Source: Chloroflexaceae bacterium UBA1466
GTDB lineage: Bacteria > Chloroflexota > Chloroflexia > Chloroflexales > Chloroflexaceae
DNA: 26,477 bases
NCBI GenBank assembly: GCA_002325605.1
Contig: DCSM01000009.1
Span: 1,649-28,125 of the forward strand
Direction of reading: 5' to 3'
A program made the position numbers and the translations under genes. The notes beneath the pieces are model-generated. The model had not been told where the DNA came from, searched no databases, and saw only the letters and a program-made list of their open reading frames with translations. Of this stretch, positions 14,301 to 22,663 are shown one piece after another; the first letter of the stretch is position 1, and each line of letters begins with the position of its first letter.

Positions 14301-14922
14301 TAAGGGTTTCCATATCGCGCAGCGGCCTAAAGCTTAACCGATGAAGGAAGCAAGGGCCCAATTTAGCGAGAGCTTTCCGGTGGGCTGCGGTCCCATACCC
14401 TTTGTGCAGCCCAAAACTATAGCCAGGGTAGGCAAGGTCAGCCTCGCGCATTAACCGATCCCGTGTCACCTTGGCTACCACGGAGGCCGCTGCAATTGAG
14501 AGTGAACGGGCATCCCCTTTGATCAAGACCGTCTGGGGAAGCAGGAGCGGGAGCGTTACCGCATCAATAAGGAGCGCAGACGGAGAAGACGGGAGGCTCA
14601 GAAGTGCAATGAGCATCGCTAAACGGGTGGCGGGTAAAATCCCAAGCCCATCTATGATATAGGCTGGGACAACACCGATTCCAATCCCCTGCGCCTGAGT
14701 CTTGATGCGCCGATAACCTACTTCCCGCTGCTTGGCGCTCAAGACCTTTGAATCGTCTACCCCAGCCAAGAGAGTGGGGAAAGCTAAGACCTGGGGGGCC
14801 AACATAACCGCCGCTGCCACCACCGGCCCCGCCCAACAACCTCGGCCCGCCTCATCCAGCCCAGCGACCCTTTGCTGACCTTGAGCTTGCAGAGCCTTTT
14901 CGTATTCAACCGTTGGGGCCAT
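14290..14922 (-). CDS. rnhB: Ribonuclease HII
   Basis: RNase HII removes RNA from RNA-DNA hybrids and single ribonucleotides from DNA. The GLDEAGRG motif (D23, E24), GVDDSKVLS, LLIDAV and ASVVAKVTRDRLM supply the acidic active-site residues and the family signatures. The 210-aa length is normal. The frame extends to a TTG at 14943, but ATG 14922 has GGGGA five bases upstream and is preferred; it overlaps the preceding methyltransferase gene by 17 bases. Confidence 0.95.
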   Translation of the reverse strand: MAPTVEYEKALQAQGQQRVAGLDEAGRGCWAGPVVAAAVMLAPQVLAFPTLLAGVDDSKVLSAKQREVGYRRIKTQAQGIGIGVVPAYIIDGLGILPATRLAMLIALLSLPSSPSALLIDAVTLPLLLPQTVLIKGDARSLSIAAASVVAKVTRDRLMREADLAYPGYSFGLHKGYGTAAHRKALAKLGPCFLHRLSFRPLRDMETLNGR

Positions 14923-15541
14923 AGTTTTCCCCAGGTCGGGCAAAGAGAAGCATTACCCTACTCTTCTCGACTTGTACCCACTGAGTTTTGACCTTAAACC
15001 CTTCCTGCTCCAGCAAACCCTGATAAGGTATCTGTGGAGGAGCTAAGGGTGGCTCAAACTCGCTGGGCAAGAAGGAGGCCGCATCAACCAGAAGTAAGAA
15101 ACCCGTAGAGCAAAGCACCCGATGAATCTCGGCCAGGGTCATCGGGTGGAAGATATACTCGCTGGGAAAGGTTGCCAAGACGGTCTCAAAGCTGGCGGTA
15201 GCAAAAGGTAAGTTCTGCGCCTGCCCCTGAATAAGGTTGGCCCGTCGCTGCGTTGGCGGGTTGCGCTGGAGGCGGCGGCGGGTGAGGGCCAGCATCTGGG
15301 GCGAAGCATCAAGCCCAAAGGTTGCATGCGGCTGCCGGGCCGCTAAGGCTTGTTGGAGGTGACCTGTTCCAAAGCCTAATTCTAAGGTGCGCCCTTTGAG
15401 ATAAGGTAAGGCAGCCTTTACCCAACGGGCCCACAAGCCCCGTGATACCAGCCAGGCTACGGTATCGTAGCTCCAGGCAAACTCTCGATAGAAATGGGTA
15501 AAGGCCCAGCGAACTAAACGCTGCTGAAGGGTAGGGGCCAC
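14906..15541 (-). CDS. Class I SAM-dependent methyltransferase (UbiE/Methyltransf_11 type)
   Basis: The SAM-binding motif LELGFGTGHLQ is followed by GLDASPQML (acidic loop), NLPFATASFETVLATFP and an IHRVL segment, the order of motifs I-III in small-molecule methyltransferases. The substrate is unknown. It is 211 aa and starts at GTG 15541, 13 bases after rplS. It overlaps rnhB, so it is part of the rplS-led operon. It could act on a lipid, quinone or RNA-linked compound; the sequence does not decide. Confidence 0.85.
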   Translation of the reverse strand: MAPTLQQRLVRWAFTHFYREFAWSYDTVAWLVSRGLWARWVKAALPYLKGRTLELGFGTGHLQQALAARQPHATFGLDASPQMLALTRRRLQRNPPTQRRANLIQGQAQNLPFATASFETVLATFPSEYIFHPMTLAEIHRVLCSTGFLLLVDAASFLPSEFEPPLAPPQIPYQGLLEQEGFKVKTQWVQVEKSRVMLLFARPGENYGPNG

Positions 15542-15554
15542 GGTGGGCTGACCT

Positions 15555-15908
15555 TTAATCGCGGCGTTCTTTGATCCGAGCGGCCTTGCCCGTAAGGCCC
15601 CGCAGATAGAAGAGCTTGGCGCGCCGAACTTTACCTTGGCGGATGACTTTGATCGAACTTATGCGGGGCGCATGGACGAGGAACGTGCGTTCCACCCCAA
15701 TCCCATGCGTAGCCAGCCGCCGCACCGTGAAGTTCTCATTGACCGCTCCACTGCGCCGACTAATCACCACGCCCTCAAACTCTTGCACCCGCTCGCGGGT
15801 TCCTTCTACCACCTTCACGCCCACCCGCACCGTATCCCCAACTCTAAACTCAGGGACTTCAGCTTTAATCTGGCGTTGTTCTAACTCCTGGAGTATCGTT
15901 AAGGCCAT
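15555..15908 (-). CDS. rplS: 50S ribosomal protein L19
   Basis: L19 sits at the 30S-50S interface. The 117-aa sequence has the full family pattern, including FRVGDTVRV, VQEFEGVVI, NENFTVRR, GVERTFLVHAP and the basic C-terminal KLFYLRGLTGKAARI. The ATG at 15908 has TGAGGAT at 15918-15924. It is the first gene of a seven-gene minus-strand series and has a good promoter. Confidence 0.98.
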   Translation of the reverse strand: MALTILQELEQRQIKAEVPEFRVGDTVRVGVKVVEGTRERVQEFEGVVISRRSGAVNENFTVRRLATHGIGVERTFLVHAPRISSIKVIRQGKVRRAKLFYLRGLTGKAARIKERRD

Positions 15909-15942
15909 TTATTTTAGATCCTCATTGCTAAAAGAGCTAAGT

Positions 15943-15966
15943 TGGCAGGGCGCAAATTTCCTGCCA
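15943..15966 (-). promoter_or_regulatory. Hairpin in the rplS leader
   Basis: A perfect 7-bp inverted repeat (TGGCAGG at 15943-15949, CCTGCCA at 15960-15966) with a 10-base loop lies in the 5' untranslated region between the predicted transcription start and the ribosome binding site. Ribosomal protein leaders often bind their product, but I cannot match it to a described L19 leader family. Confidence 0.4.
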
Positions 15967-15985
15967 GCATCCGTTTCAGTCTGGA

Positions 15986-16014
15986 ATTATAGCATAGGCT
16001 TCTTACTGGGGCAA
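15986..16014 (-). promoter_or_regulatory. Promoter of the rplS operon
   Basis: On the minus strand TTGCCC (16014-16009), 17 bases, then a perfect TATAAT (15991-15986). The leader from here to the rplS ATG is about 70 bases. Confidence 0.65.
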
Positions 16015-16020
16015 ACCACC

Positions 16021-17118
16021 TCAAGCCGCTTGCGCCTGCGCGGTCAGGATGCTGACCCGCGCTGCCACTTGCTGGGCTAACTCCCGAAAGAGCTTGGCAT
16101 AGGCATCGGGAGCCTCATTTAGGGTTGCGGGCGTACCCAGGTCGCCGCCTTCGCGCACGCTAATCCCCAGAGGAATTTGCCCGAGCAGCGGTATATCCAT
16201 TTGTTGAGCTAACCGCTCGGCTCCGCCTTGCCCAAAGATGTCATAACGCTTTCCAGTATCAGGTGCAACGAAATAAGCCATATTTTCTACAATCCCCAAA
16301 AGGGGAATATTGATTTTCTCATGGCGAAACATCTGCATCGCTTTGATCACATCAGCAGTTGCAACATTTTGCGGGGTCGTAACAATCAAAGCCCCTGTCA
16401 CAGGCAAGTTTTGGGCCAACGTGAGCGGCACATCACCCGTTCCTGGAGGCAAATCAACGATTAGATAGTCTAAGGGGGCCCAGTCTACTTGATACAAGAA
16501 CTGTTGCAACAGTTGCGTAATCATGGGCCCGCGCCAAAGCACGGGTTTATCCTCATCAATCAAGAGGCCTATCGAGATCAACTTTACGCCATGCGCCTGG
16601 AGCGGAATGATTGAGATCTGCCCATTCTCGCGCTCAATCGCGCCAGGCTGATCACATACGCCCAACATCAATGGCACAGATGGCCCGAAAATGTCCGCAT
16701 CTAACAAGCCCACTTTTGCGCCCATATCCGCCAGCGCGACGGCCAAATTGACGGCCACCGTCGATTTGCCCACCCCGCCTTTGCCCGCCGCCACTGCGAT
16801 CACATGCGCTACGCCAGGAATCGCTTGCCGATCTGGGATTTGCCCGCGGGCTTGGACTTTCGCAGCCATCTTGACTTCGACTTCGCGCACCCCTGGAATG
16901 GCTTGCACTGCCGCTGCCGCTTCGCTCTGAATCCGCTCGCGCAAGGGGCAGGCGGGAGTCGTCAACTCTACCGTAAAGCTGACTTTGTCGCCCGCCACGA
17001 CCACATCCTTTATCATGCCGTGCGACACCAGGCTCCCACCCAGTTCGGGTTCTTCCACGGTAGCGAGAGCCGCGAGGATTTGAGCTTCCCGCACGGGACT
17101 CTCTGTTGTTAAACTCAT
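16021..17118 (-). CDS. mrp: Mrp/ApbC-type P-loop ATPase with N-terminal MIP18 domain
   Basis: Proteins of this family carry or insert iron-sulfur clusters. Residues 1-90 form the MIP18/DUF59 domain (TTPACPL with C57). The P-loop domain follows with GKGGVGKST (about 112-120), DADIFGPSVP, LPPGTGDVPLTLAQ and the C-terminal FGQGGAERLA. At the place where many Mrp proteins have cysteines after ENM-Y-V, this protein reads ENMAYFVAPDTGKRYD, so the CxxC cluster ligands are missing. AAAGGAGC precedes the ATG. It has its own upstream region and lies upstream of the rplS promoter. The family call is secure; the cluster-carrier role is less sure given the missing cysteines. Confidence 0.94.
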   Translation of the reverse strand: MSLTTESPVREAQILAALATVEEPELGGSLVSHGMIKDVVVAGDKVSFTVELTTPACPLRERIQSEAAAAVQAIPGVREVEVKMAAKVQARGQIPDRQAIPGVAHVIAVAAGKGGVGKSTVAVNLAVALADMGAKVGLLDADIFGPSVPLMLGVCDQPGAIERENGQISIIPLQAHGVKLISIGLLIDEDKPVLWRGPMITQLLQQFLYQVDWAPLDYLIVDLPPGTGDVPLTLAQNLPVTGALIVTTPQNVATADVIKAMQMFRHEKINIPLLGIVENMAYFVAPDTGKRYDIFGQGGAERLAQQMDIPLLGQIPLGISVREGGDLGTPATLNEAPDAYAKLFRELAQQVAARVSILTAQAQAA

Positions 17119-17139
17119 AAAAGCTCCTTTGTTTGGTTT

Positions 17140-17156
17140 ATGCAGAGCATCTGCAT
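17140..17156. promoter_or_regulatory. Perfect short palindrome in the mrp leader
   Basis: ATGCAGA-GCA-TCTGCAT is a 7-bp perfect inverted repeat with a 3-base spacer, centred about 30 bases upstream of the mrp start. Its size and position suit a dimeric repressor site or a small RNA hairpin. No known operator consensus was recognised. Confidence 0.35.
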
Positions 17157-17173
17157 TTTCTAAAGCAAGAGCA

Positions 17174-17179
17174 ATTATA
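17174..17179 (-). promoter_or_regulatory. Possible -10 element for mrp
   Basis: TATAAT is present on the minus strand about 55 bases upstream of the mrp ATG, and the short palindrome lies just downstream of it. No convincing -35 hexamer lies 16-18 bases further up, so the call is weak. Confidence 0.35.
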
Positions 17180-17291
17180 ACAGATGTGGGCGGGAAGTGG
17201 AGAGAGCGTGGGGGTTGAAGGGGGAATAGGAATTTTATTCTGAAGACTCAGAACAATTTACCTTTTTCTGAAAGTGATAAGTTCTCTAGCT

Positions 17292-19016
17292 CTATTCAAA
17301 GCTATCTGTTTGAGGGTCGACTTTCTTTGCCATTGCGGGTCTTATGCGAACTATTTGGGGAGCGAGGATTTCAGGTGTGGTAATAAGGCATTCTCCTTTA
17401 CGGAGATCAGGTAATATATCCGAGAATCGCTTTGCGGACCCTCTTCCCACAATTTGAATGTCGCGCTCGTCGGATAGCTGGTGCGAAATTCGCATAACGC
17501 ATTGGGACATAATCCCAGGAGGAATATCGGCTGGTTGTTGCGAAATGACAATTGGATTCAGCCAGAATTTTCGCCCTACCTTGAAGATGCGTTTGATCAT
17601 GCTTGTGAGAGCTTCAGCGAATTCAGGGCGACCAGCGTGTTCTTTACTAAAAAAGGTGTGCGCTTCCTCTAAGAAAATTGCTACCTTCACATCCTTATAA
17701 GCTGAGTTGATCTTGTTTTTTGCAATCTCTAACATTTGTAAAATAGATAATCCAATTATGTTGATGGTATCTTGGTCGCCAGTGTTTCCCAAATCAATAA
17801 CATTAAGGGTTGACCTTCTGATAAGAAGTTCAGGTGACAGGTAATCAACTCGACCACCATTACCAGGCTGAATCTGTAAACTAAGTGGTGGCTTTCCTGG
17901 ATTCTGCGAAATTACCGCAGCATCAAAAATTCCCATTCTTTTAAGGATTTCGAGCTTTTCTAACAAGATAGGTTTTGACATGTGACGAAGATCTCCAGAA
18001 TTTCCAGATTCTGGTATATTTTGTACCTCTTTAATTAGACTAGAAAGCCCGTCGTATTTAACTCCTAAGTCTCGATGAATCCTGGAAATAACTCTGTTTT
18101 GGGCATCAGAAAGCGGAGCCATCATCGCTTTTATTAGGAGAAAAGGAATGTCCATTGATTTTACACTGAACTTGATTGCTTTTTGGTCACTCCGCCCATC
18201 TGTTACTGGCAAAAATCCCCTAAATTGCGCTCCTTCGACTCCACATGGTGCAATGCCTAAGTTTCGCCAGAAAGGTAAAAAAAGCCTCGCCTCGCTCGAA
18301 GGTTCGGCCATTTTATAGTATTCGCCGGAATGATCAAAGATGATAACCGACCATCCACGCTGGATGAGAGTTTCAGCGACAACGATAACGGTATTTGACT
18401 TACCAGAACCTGTCGAGCCAAATATCCCTAGCTGGCGATTGATCAAGCGATCATCGAGATGAAAAGGAACTGGATCATCTGTCCCATAGTTAGCAAGAAT
18501 CCCAACAGGCTTCTCTGTACTACTGACTAAAGCTAAGAAAGAGATCAGTTCATCCTTTGGAATATACGATACCCTAGATTTAGGCAGTGGTCGCGTAAAG
18601 GCGGTTTGGATTTTCTTGCTTTTCTTTCCGCCATCCTCTGTTTCAACTATTTCACCAAGCACTTTCGCCAAGTAGTAGGAGTTAAAAGAGGGCACAAAAT
18701 CAATCTCTTTGCCTTTGACAATGGGAAAGGTGTTTAGGCCTTCGCTCACATTGCCCCATTCGGGTGTATGGAGCGGGCCCCTGACAATCTGGGCAAAGTA
18801 TTGCTTCTTTCGTTCCCTTGTTTCTTCTATCAGAACATATCTCCGACTAGTAATGTCTTTGGCCGTGTCCTGATCGGTTAAAATAGGGATGAGGTCGTCT
18901 TCATTGATAAAGTTATCTAAGAGTACATGCCCAATAACCGCTTCGTTATTTTCCGAGCTTGGCGTACTTTTTTTTGGTCTTGGCATTTTCTTCTCCAAAC
19001 TTTGTTTATTGCTCAT
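17292..19016 (-). CDS. herA: HerA-family DNA translocase/helicase
   Basis: HerA proteins are hexameric ATP-driven DNA translocases that work with the nuclease NurA. After an N-terminal barrel-like domain (about 25-190), the ATPase domain shows Walker A GSTGSGKS (200-207), FDHSGEY, Walker B VAIFLEEAH (445-453), a sensor-like NPIVISQQP and a C-terminal part with VMRISHQLSDERD. The 574-aa length suits bacterial HerA. The ATG at 19016 overlaps the nurA stop (ATGA). A second ATG at 18986 has a strong ribosome binding site (GGAG six bases upstream) and may be the main start, removing 10 residues. The DNA is AT-rich relative to neighbours. In bacteria such pairs are known mainly from anti-phage systems; a repair role is the alternative. 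Confidence 0.9.
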   Translation of the reverse strand: MSNKQSLEKKMPRPKKSTPSSENNEAVIGHVLLDNFINEDDLIPILTDQDTAKDITSRRYVLIEETRERKKQYFAQIVRGPLHTPEWGNVSEGLNTFPIVKGKEIDFVPSFNSYYLAKVLGEIVETEDGGKKSKKIQTAFTRPLPKSRVSYIPKDELISFLALVSSTEKPVGILANYGTDDPVPFHLDDRLINRQLGIFGSTGSGKSNTVIVVAETLIQRGWSVIIFDHSGEYYKMAEPSSEARLFLPFWRNLGIAPCGVEGAQFRGFLPVTDGRSDQKAIKFSVKSMDIPFLLIKAMMAPLSDAQNRVISRIHRDLGVKYDGLSSLIKEVQNIPESGNSGDLRHMSKPILLEKLEILKRMGIFDAAVISQNPGKPPLSLQIQPGNGGRVDYLSPELLIRRSTLNVIDLGNTGDQDTINIIGLSILQMLEIAKNKINSAYKDVKVAIFLEEAHTFFSKEHAGRPEFAEALTSMIKRIFKVGRKFWLNPIVISQQPADIPPGIMSQCVMRISHQLSDERDIQIVGRGSAKRFSDILPDLRKGECLITTPEILAPQIVRIRPAMAKKVDPQTDSFE

Positions 19017-20059
19017 CCTCGGAGATCATGTTCATCTATTAGGTCCCAATATTCTCCCATCCCACGAAGGAGAAATTCTCTTTTAATCTTTTCACTGAAT
19101 AGACCTGATGGAAATGCTATTCCTGCTATGGTATCTGCTTGATCAACTAAGTTTGGCATCCCACGCTTATTATTCATTGCATCAGCCATCAAGATCGCCA
19201 TGCCTTCCTCAAAACTCTCTTCATGGATTTCAAAGCCATAAGCCTTCACACGAGCTTTGAAAACCCCTCGATAGACTTTGCTACCCTCATCGAGGCGTAA
19301 TCTCTTTGCTGCATCCTGTAATTTATCATCAGTTATCCAATCTTTAACACCCTTGTACACCACAAGATACTCTCCTGGCTTTAATAACTTCCCAAATCGT
19401 CTAAGAGGAATACTGACTTCTCCGCGCAAATCTTTCACGATGCCGATAATCCTTTTATGATTCACAACCTTTCTCAGAAGATCGATTAAAAAATCGTAAC
19501 CTTTCCAAACCAAGCTAGGATGAATGATTGGGCCATCTTTTAGTACCCAGGCAGTTGGGGAATTCAAACATGCTTCTAATTCCCAATAAATCATTGCAGT
19601 TGTAATAGTATCTTCTTTCAGTCTATTGTCTTCCAAATTGCTGTAATATTTGTCTACTGTTGTTGCCTCTTTCAGATGGGAAGTTATCGGGAAACATGAA
19701 AGATTGGGGTCTGAAAGCGTTTGATAAGTTACTCGTGCAATACCGATTTCGCAGAAAACGCCTGAAACAATGTCTAGCGGTTTATCGCGCCGGCCATCAA
19801 CCCCAGCAACTTTCCCCCCAAAAAGTTGTTCTCTTGCCCATTTCAGTTTTTCTTCAGAGACTGTGCCATGGATGTATCCAGAATTGTTCTGGACTTTGGT
19901 AAGAAAAGACTCAAGAATTTCTTTCTCAAGTTTTTGCCCTAGCTCCACTTGTTCCTTCTCAACCTGAAAATCGCCACGAGCATAATCAGCGTAACTGCGC
20001 TTCGTAGCCTGGTCGAGTAGCTCTTTTAGCTGCCTTAGGTCTGATTTTACTTGAGCCAT
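19013..20059 (-). CDS. nurA: NurA-domain nuclease
   Basis: NurA is a metal-dependent nuclease with an RNase H-like core that resects DNA with HerA. The first catalytic Asp lies in VAGVDGRR (D88), and the second acidic motif in WVLKDGPI (D174), as in NurA proteins. The N-terminal 60 residues are charged and helical. The 348-aa length is in the normal range. It is the first gene of a two-gene operon, with a promoter about 50 bases upstream of its ATG, and overlaps herA by four bases. The ribosome binding site is weak. Identification rests on the motifs and the HerA partner together. Confidence 0.85.
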   Translation of the reverse strand: MAQVKSDLRQLKELLDQATKRSYADYARGDFQVEKEQVELGQKLEKEILESFLTKVQNNSGYIHGTVSEEKLKWAREQLFGGKVAGVDGRRDKPLDIVSGVFCEIGIARVTYQTLSDPNLSCFPITSHLKEATTVDKYYSNLEDNRLKEDTITTAMIYWELEACLNSPTAWVLKDGPIIHPSLVWKGYDFLIDLLRKVVNHKRIIGIVKDLRGEVSIPLRRFGKLLKPGEYLVVYKGVKDWITDDKLQDAAKRLRLDEGSKVYRGVFKARVKAYGFEIHEESFEEGMAILMADAMNNKRGMPNLVDQADTIAGIAFPSGLFSEKIKREFLLRGMGEYWDLIDEHDLRG

Positions 20060-20105
20060 TGTTTAATCTTCACTTAATTGCAAATAAACCTATAAGATGC
20101 CGCCT

Positions 20106-20134
20106 ATTATACACACAATTACTTGGTCAAGCAA
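20106..20134 (-). promoter_or_regulatory. Promoter of the nurA-herA operon
   Basis: On the minus strand TTGCTT (20134-20129), 17 bases, then TATAAT (20111-20106). It is divergent from the promoter of the alpha/beta hydrolase; the 272-base gap holds these two promoters and nothing else recognisable. Confidence 0.55.
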
Positions 20135-20205
20135 GCGAAACTCAAAGGATAAAGCAACTCTAAGCTTCTAAGCGAAACTAACCAAAATGCTTTAATTCTG
20201 GGCAT

Positions 20206-20234
20206 TTGAACGCATGGTGTGCTTGTGTTACAAT
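20206..20234 (+). promoter_or_regulatory. Promoter of the hydrolase/acyl-CoA synthetase operon
   Basis: TTGAAC (20206-20211), 17 bases, then TACAAT (20229-20234). The leader to the first ATG is about 90 bases; AAAGGA lies a little far (12 bases) from that ATG. Confidence 0.6.
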
Positions 20235-20331
20235 GCGGCCTTAGATTCAAGCCTCTGGGATTATTGCCCCGCATGAAAACGCCACCCACTTAGCTTGCAC
20301 GCAAGTAGAAAAGAAAGGATTGTATAACTAA

Positions 20332-21114
20332 ATGCCGCACATAACGCTCAATGGCATCGACCTCTTTTATGCCTGGCATGGCGCAGAAAATGCCTTTCCC
20401 CTGGTTTTGGTCAATGGTTTGCTGTCTGATACGACAGGCTGGATCTTCCAAGTGCCAGCCCTGGCCACGCGCTTTAGAGTCCTGACTTACGACTGCCGAG
20501 GGCAAGGGCAATCGGCGAAACCACCAGGCCCTTATGGGCCGGCCCTTCACACCCAAGATTTGCTGGCGCTGCTGGATGCCCTAGCTGTCGAGCAGGCCCA
20601 TGTGGTTGGGCTGTCCAATGGAGGCGCAATCGCCTTGAACCTGGCGGCCACTCAGCCGAAGCGAGTAGCGCGGTTGGTTGTGGCGGATGCAGTGGCGCGC
20701 GTGGATGCGGCTCTGGGGGCCAAAGTGGGGAGTTGGTTGGCCGCCTTAGATGCAGGAGGCTTGGGGTTGCGCTTCGACGTGGCTACACCTTGGGTCTGGG
20801 GCGCGACTTTCTTGAACCACAATCAAGCTAATCTTGCAACTTGGCGGGCTAAGGCCCTGGAAGCTGACCCCCAAACCATCCGCACGCTTCTGAATGGTAC
20901 ACCCTTTGACCTTCTGCCTCTGCTGGGGCAGATTCAAGCCCCAACGCTTGTGCTGGTCGGTGAAGAGGATTTGTTGGCTCCGCCCTGGGAAGCACGCGCT
21001 ATCGCTGCTGCCATCCCGCAGGCCCAGTTCCAAATCGTGCCTCAAGCGGGCCATGCCTTACCCTTTGAACGCCCTGAAACCTTTAACTCTTTAGTCTTAC
21101 AATTCCTCTCTTAG
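20332..21114 (+). CDS. Alpha/beta-fold hydrolase
   Basis: The protein has the alpha/beta hydrolase layout: an oxyanion region near VNGLLSD, YDCRGQGQS, the nucleophile elbow GLSNGG (S95), the acid in LVGEEDL (D213) and the histidine in AGHALPFERPE (H241). At 260 aa and with this motif set it resembles 3-oxoadipate enol-lactonase/RutD-like esterases. The substrate is unknown. The acyl-CoA synthetase gene follows after 16 bases, so a role in fatty or aromatic acid metabolism is plausible but inferred. Confidence 0.9.
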   Translation: MPHITLNGIDLFYAWHGAENAFPLVLVNGLLSDTTGWIFQVPALATRFRVLTYDCRGQGQSAKPPGPYGPALHTQDLLALLDALAVEQAHVVGLSNGGAIALNLAATQPKRVARLVVADAVARVDAALGAKVGSWLAALDAGGLGLRFDVATPWVWGATFLNHNQANLATWRAKALEADPQTIRTLLNGTPFDLLPLLGQIQAPTLVLVGEEDLLAPPWEARAIAAAIPQAQFQIVPQAGHALPFERPETFNSLVLQFLS

Positions 21115-21130
21115 AAAGGATCCATAGCCT

Positions 21131-22663
21131 GTGAACTCCCAGATTGCTGTAGACTGGTTAGCTCGCCGAGCGCAACTCTCTCCGCACCGGACCGCGCTAA
21201 TCGTGGCCGAAACGGGGGAGCAGATTACCTATGCAGAATGGAACCGCCGCGCTAATCGGGTGGCGAATGTCTTTCATAACATGGGCCTCAAGAAGGGGGA
21301 TCGGATCGCCGTTTTAGCCCCCAATAGCCTCGAATATCTGGATATTGTCTTTGCTTGCCAGAAGACAGGTTGTATCCTTCAGGCCCTCAATTGGCGGCTG
21401 ACTCAGGATGAGTTGCTAGGGCTGATCAAGAATGCTACACCGCGTCTCCTCATCTATAGCCCTACCTTGAGTACCCATGCTGGGCCTTTGGTCAAGCAGA
21501 CTTCCCTGGAGTTTGCGATTGCCCTGGGTAAGCCCCAGATCAAGAAGCATTTGGTTTGGAATAACCTCATTAGTCGAGCGGCTACCACGCCCCCACCTCC
21601 TGTACCTCTCACCCTGGCTGACCCTTGGATTTTGTGCTATACGGGGGGTACAACAGGCTTGCCCAAAGCTGCTATTTTGACCCAAGGGAATATCACTTGG
21701 AACGCCATCAATACGGTGAGCGGGTGGGAACTTTCGGCAGATGATAAGACGTTCCTTAATCTACCTTTATTTCATACGGGGGGGTTGAATGTCTTTACGC
21801 TCCCTCTGGTTCACGCGGGAGGTTGCTCTATCGTTTGCAATGGTTTTGATGTTGAACAGGTCTTTGACCTCGTGAACCATGGGGGAGTTACGACGTTTGT
21901 GGCCGTCCCGACGATGTTTATCATGATGCAGCAACACCCTGATTGGGAAAAGACAGACTTCACGCGCTGCAAGACCATTCTAAACGGCGGAGCCTCCTGC
22001 CCCATCCCCATCTTTGAGCGGTTCCTCGCCAAAGGCGCAACCTTTAAGACAGGCTATGGCTTGACTGAGGCCGGCCCGAATACCTTTTCCCTCCCCAATG
22101 CCGATGTGCAGCGCAAAATAGGCTCCGTTGGTTTTCCCTTAATGCACATTGACGTTAGGATTGTCAACTCTGAGGGGACAGAGTGCAAGCCTGAAGAGGT
22201 TGGCGAATTGCTGATTCGGGGCCCGCATGTTATCCCTGGGTATTGGAACAATCCCCAGGCCACCGCCGAGACCATTATCGATGGTTGGCTCCATACTGGC
22301 GACCTGGCTCGCCGCGATGCGGAGGAATATATCTACATTGTTGGTCGCCTCAAGGATATGATCATCTCAGGGGGGGAAAACATCTATCCCGCCGAAATCG
22401 AAAGCGTAATGCTGGGGCATCCCGCCATAGTAGAAGCGACGGTGATCGGTATTCCCAACCTAACCTGGGGTGAAGTAGGCCGAGCGATTGTGGTAGTCCG
22501 CCCTGGAATCAACCTCAATGGTGGGGAGCTTTTAGACTATCTGCGGCAACACTTAGCCAACTATAAAGTGCCTAAGTCGGTCATCTTCGTTGACCATTTG
22601 CCTAAGACGGCGGCAGGGAAGATCGACAAAAAGCTGCTTCAGCAGCAATATGGGGGAGCTTAG
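21131..22663 (+). CDS. Acyl-CoA synthetase (AMP-dependent ligase)
   Basis: The enzyme activates a carboxylic acid to its acyl-adenylate and then the CoA thioester. The AMP-binding signature YTGGTTGLPKA (170-180), GYGLTEAGP, the GWLHTGD motif, GRLKDMIISGGENIYPAEIE, and the C-terminal catalytic lysine in TAAGKIDK (K497) are all present. The 510-aa length is typical of medium- or long-chain type ligases. It starts at GTG 21131, with AAAGGA (21115-21120) 10 bases upstream. The chain length of the substrate cannot be read from the sequence. Confidence 0.94.
   Translation: MNSQIAVDWLARRAQLSPHRTALIVAETGEQITYAEWNRRANRVANVFHNMGLKKGDRIAVLAPNSLEYLDIVFACQKTGCILQALNWRLTQDELLGLIKNATPRLLIYSPTLSTHAGPLVKQTSLEFAIALGKPQIKKHLVWNNLISRAATTPPPPVPLTLADPWILCYTGGTTGLPKAAILTQGNITWNAINTVSGWELSADDKTFLNLPLFHTGGLNVFTLPLVHAGGCSIVCNGFDVEQVFDLVNHGGVTTFVAVPTMFIMMQQHPDWEKTDFTRCKTILNGGASCPIPIFERFLAKGATFKTGYGLTEAGPNTFSLPNADVQRKIGSVGFPLMHIDVRIVNSEGTECKPEEVGELLIRGPHVIPGYWNNPQATAETIIDGWLHTGDLARRDAEEYIYIVGRLKDMIISGGENIYPAEIESVMLGHPAIVEATVIGIPNLTWGEVGRAIVVVRPGINLNGGELLDYLRQHLANYKVPKSVIFVDHLPKTAAGKIDKKLLQQQYGGA

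Noticed and set aside
20060..20331. tRNA or small RNA gene in the divergent gap
   Set aside because: No cloverleaf-compatible sequence or terminator was seen; the gap is explained by two divergent promoters and leaders.
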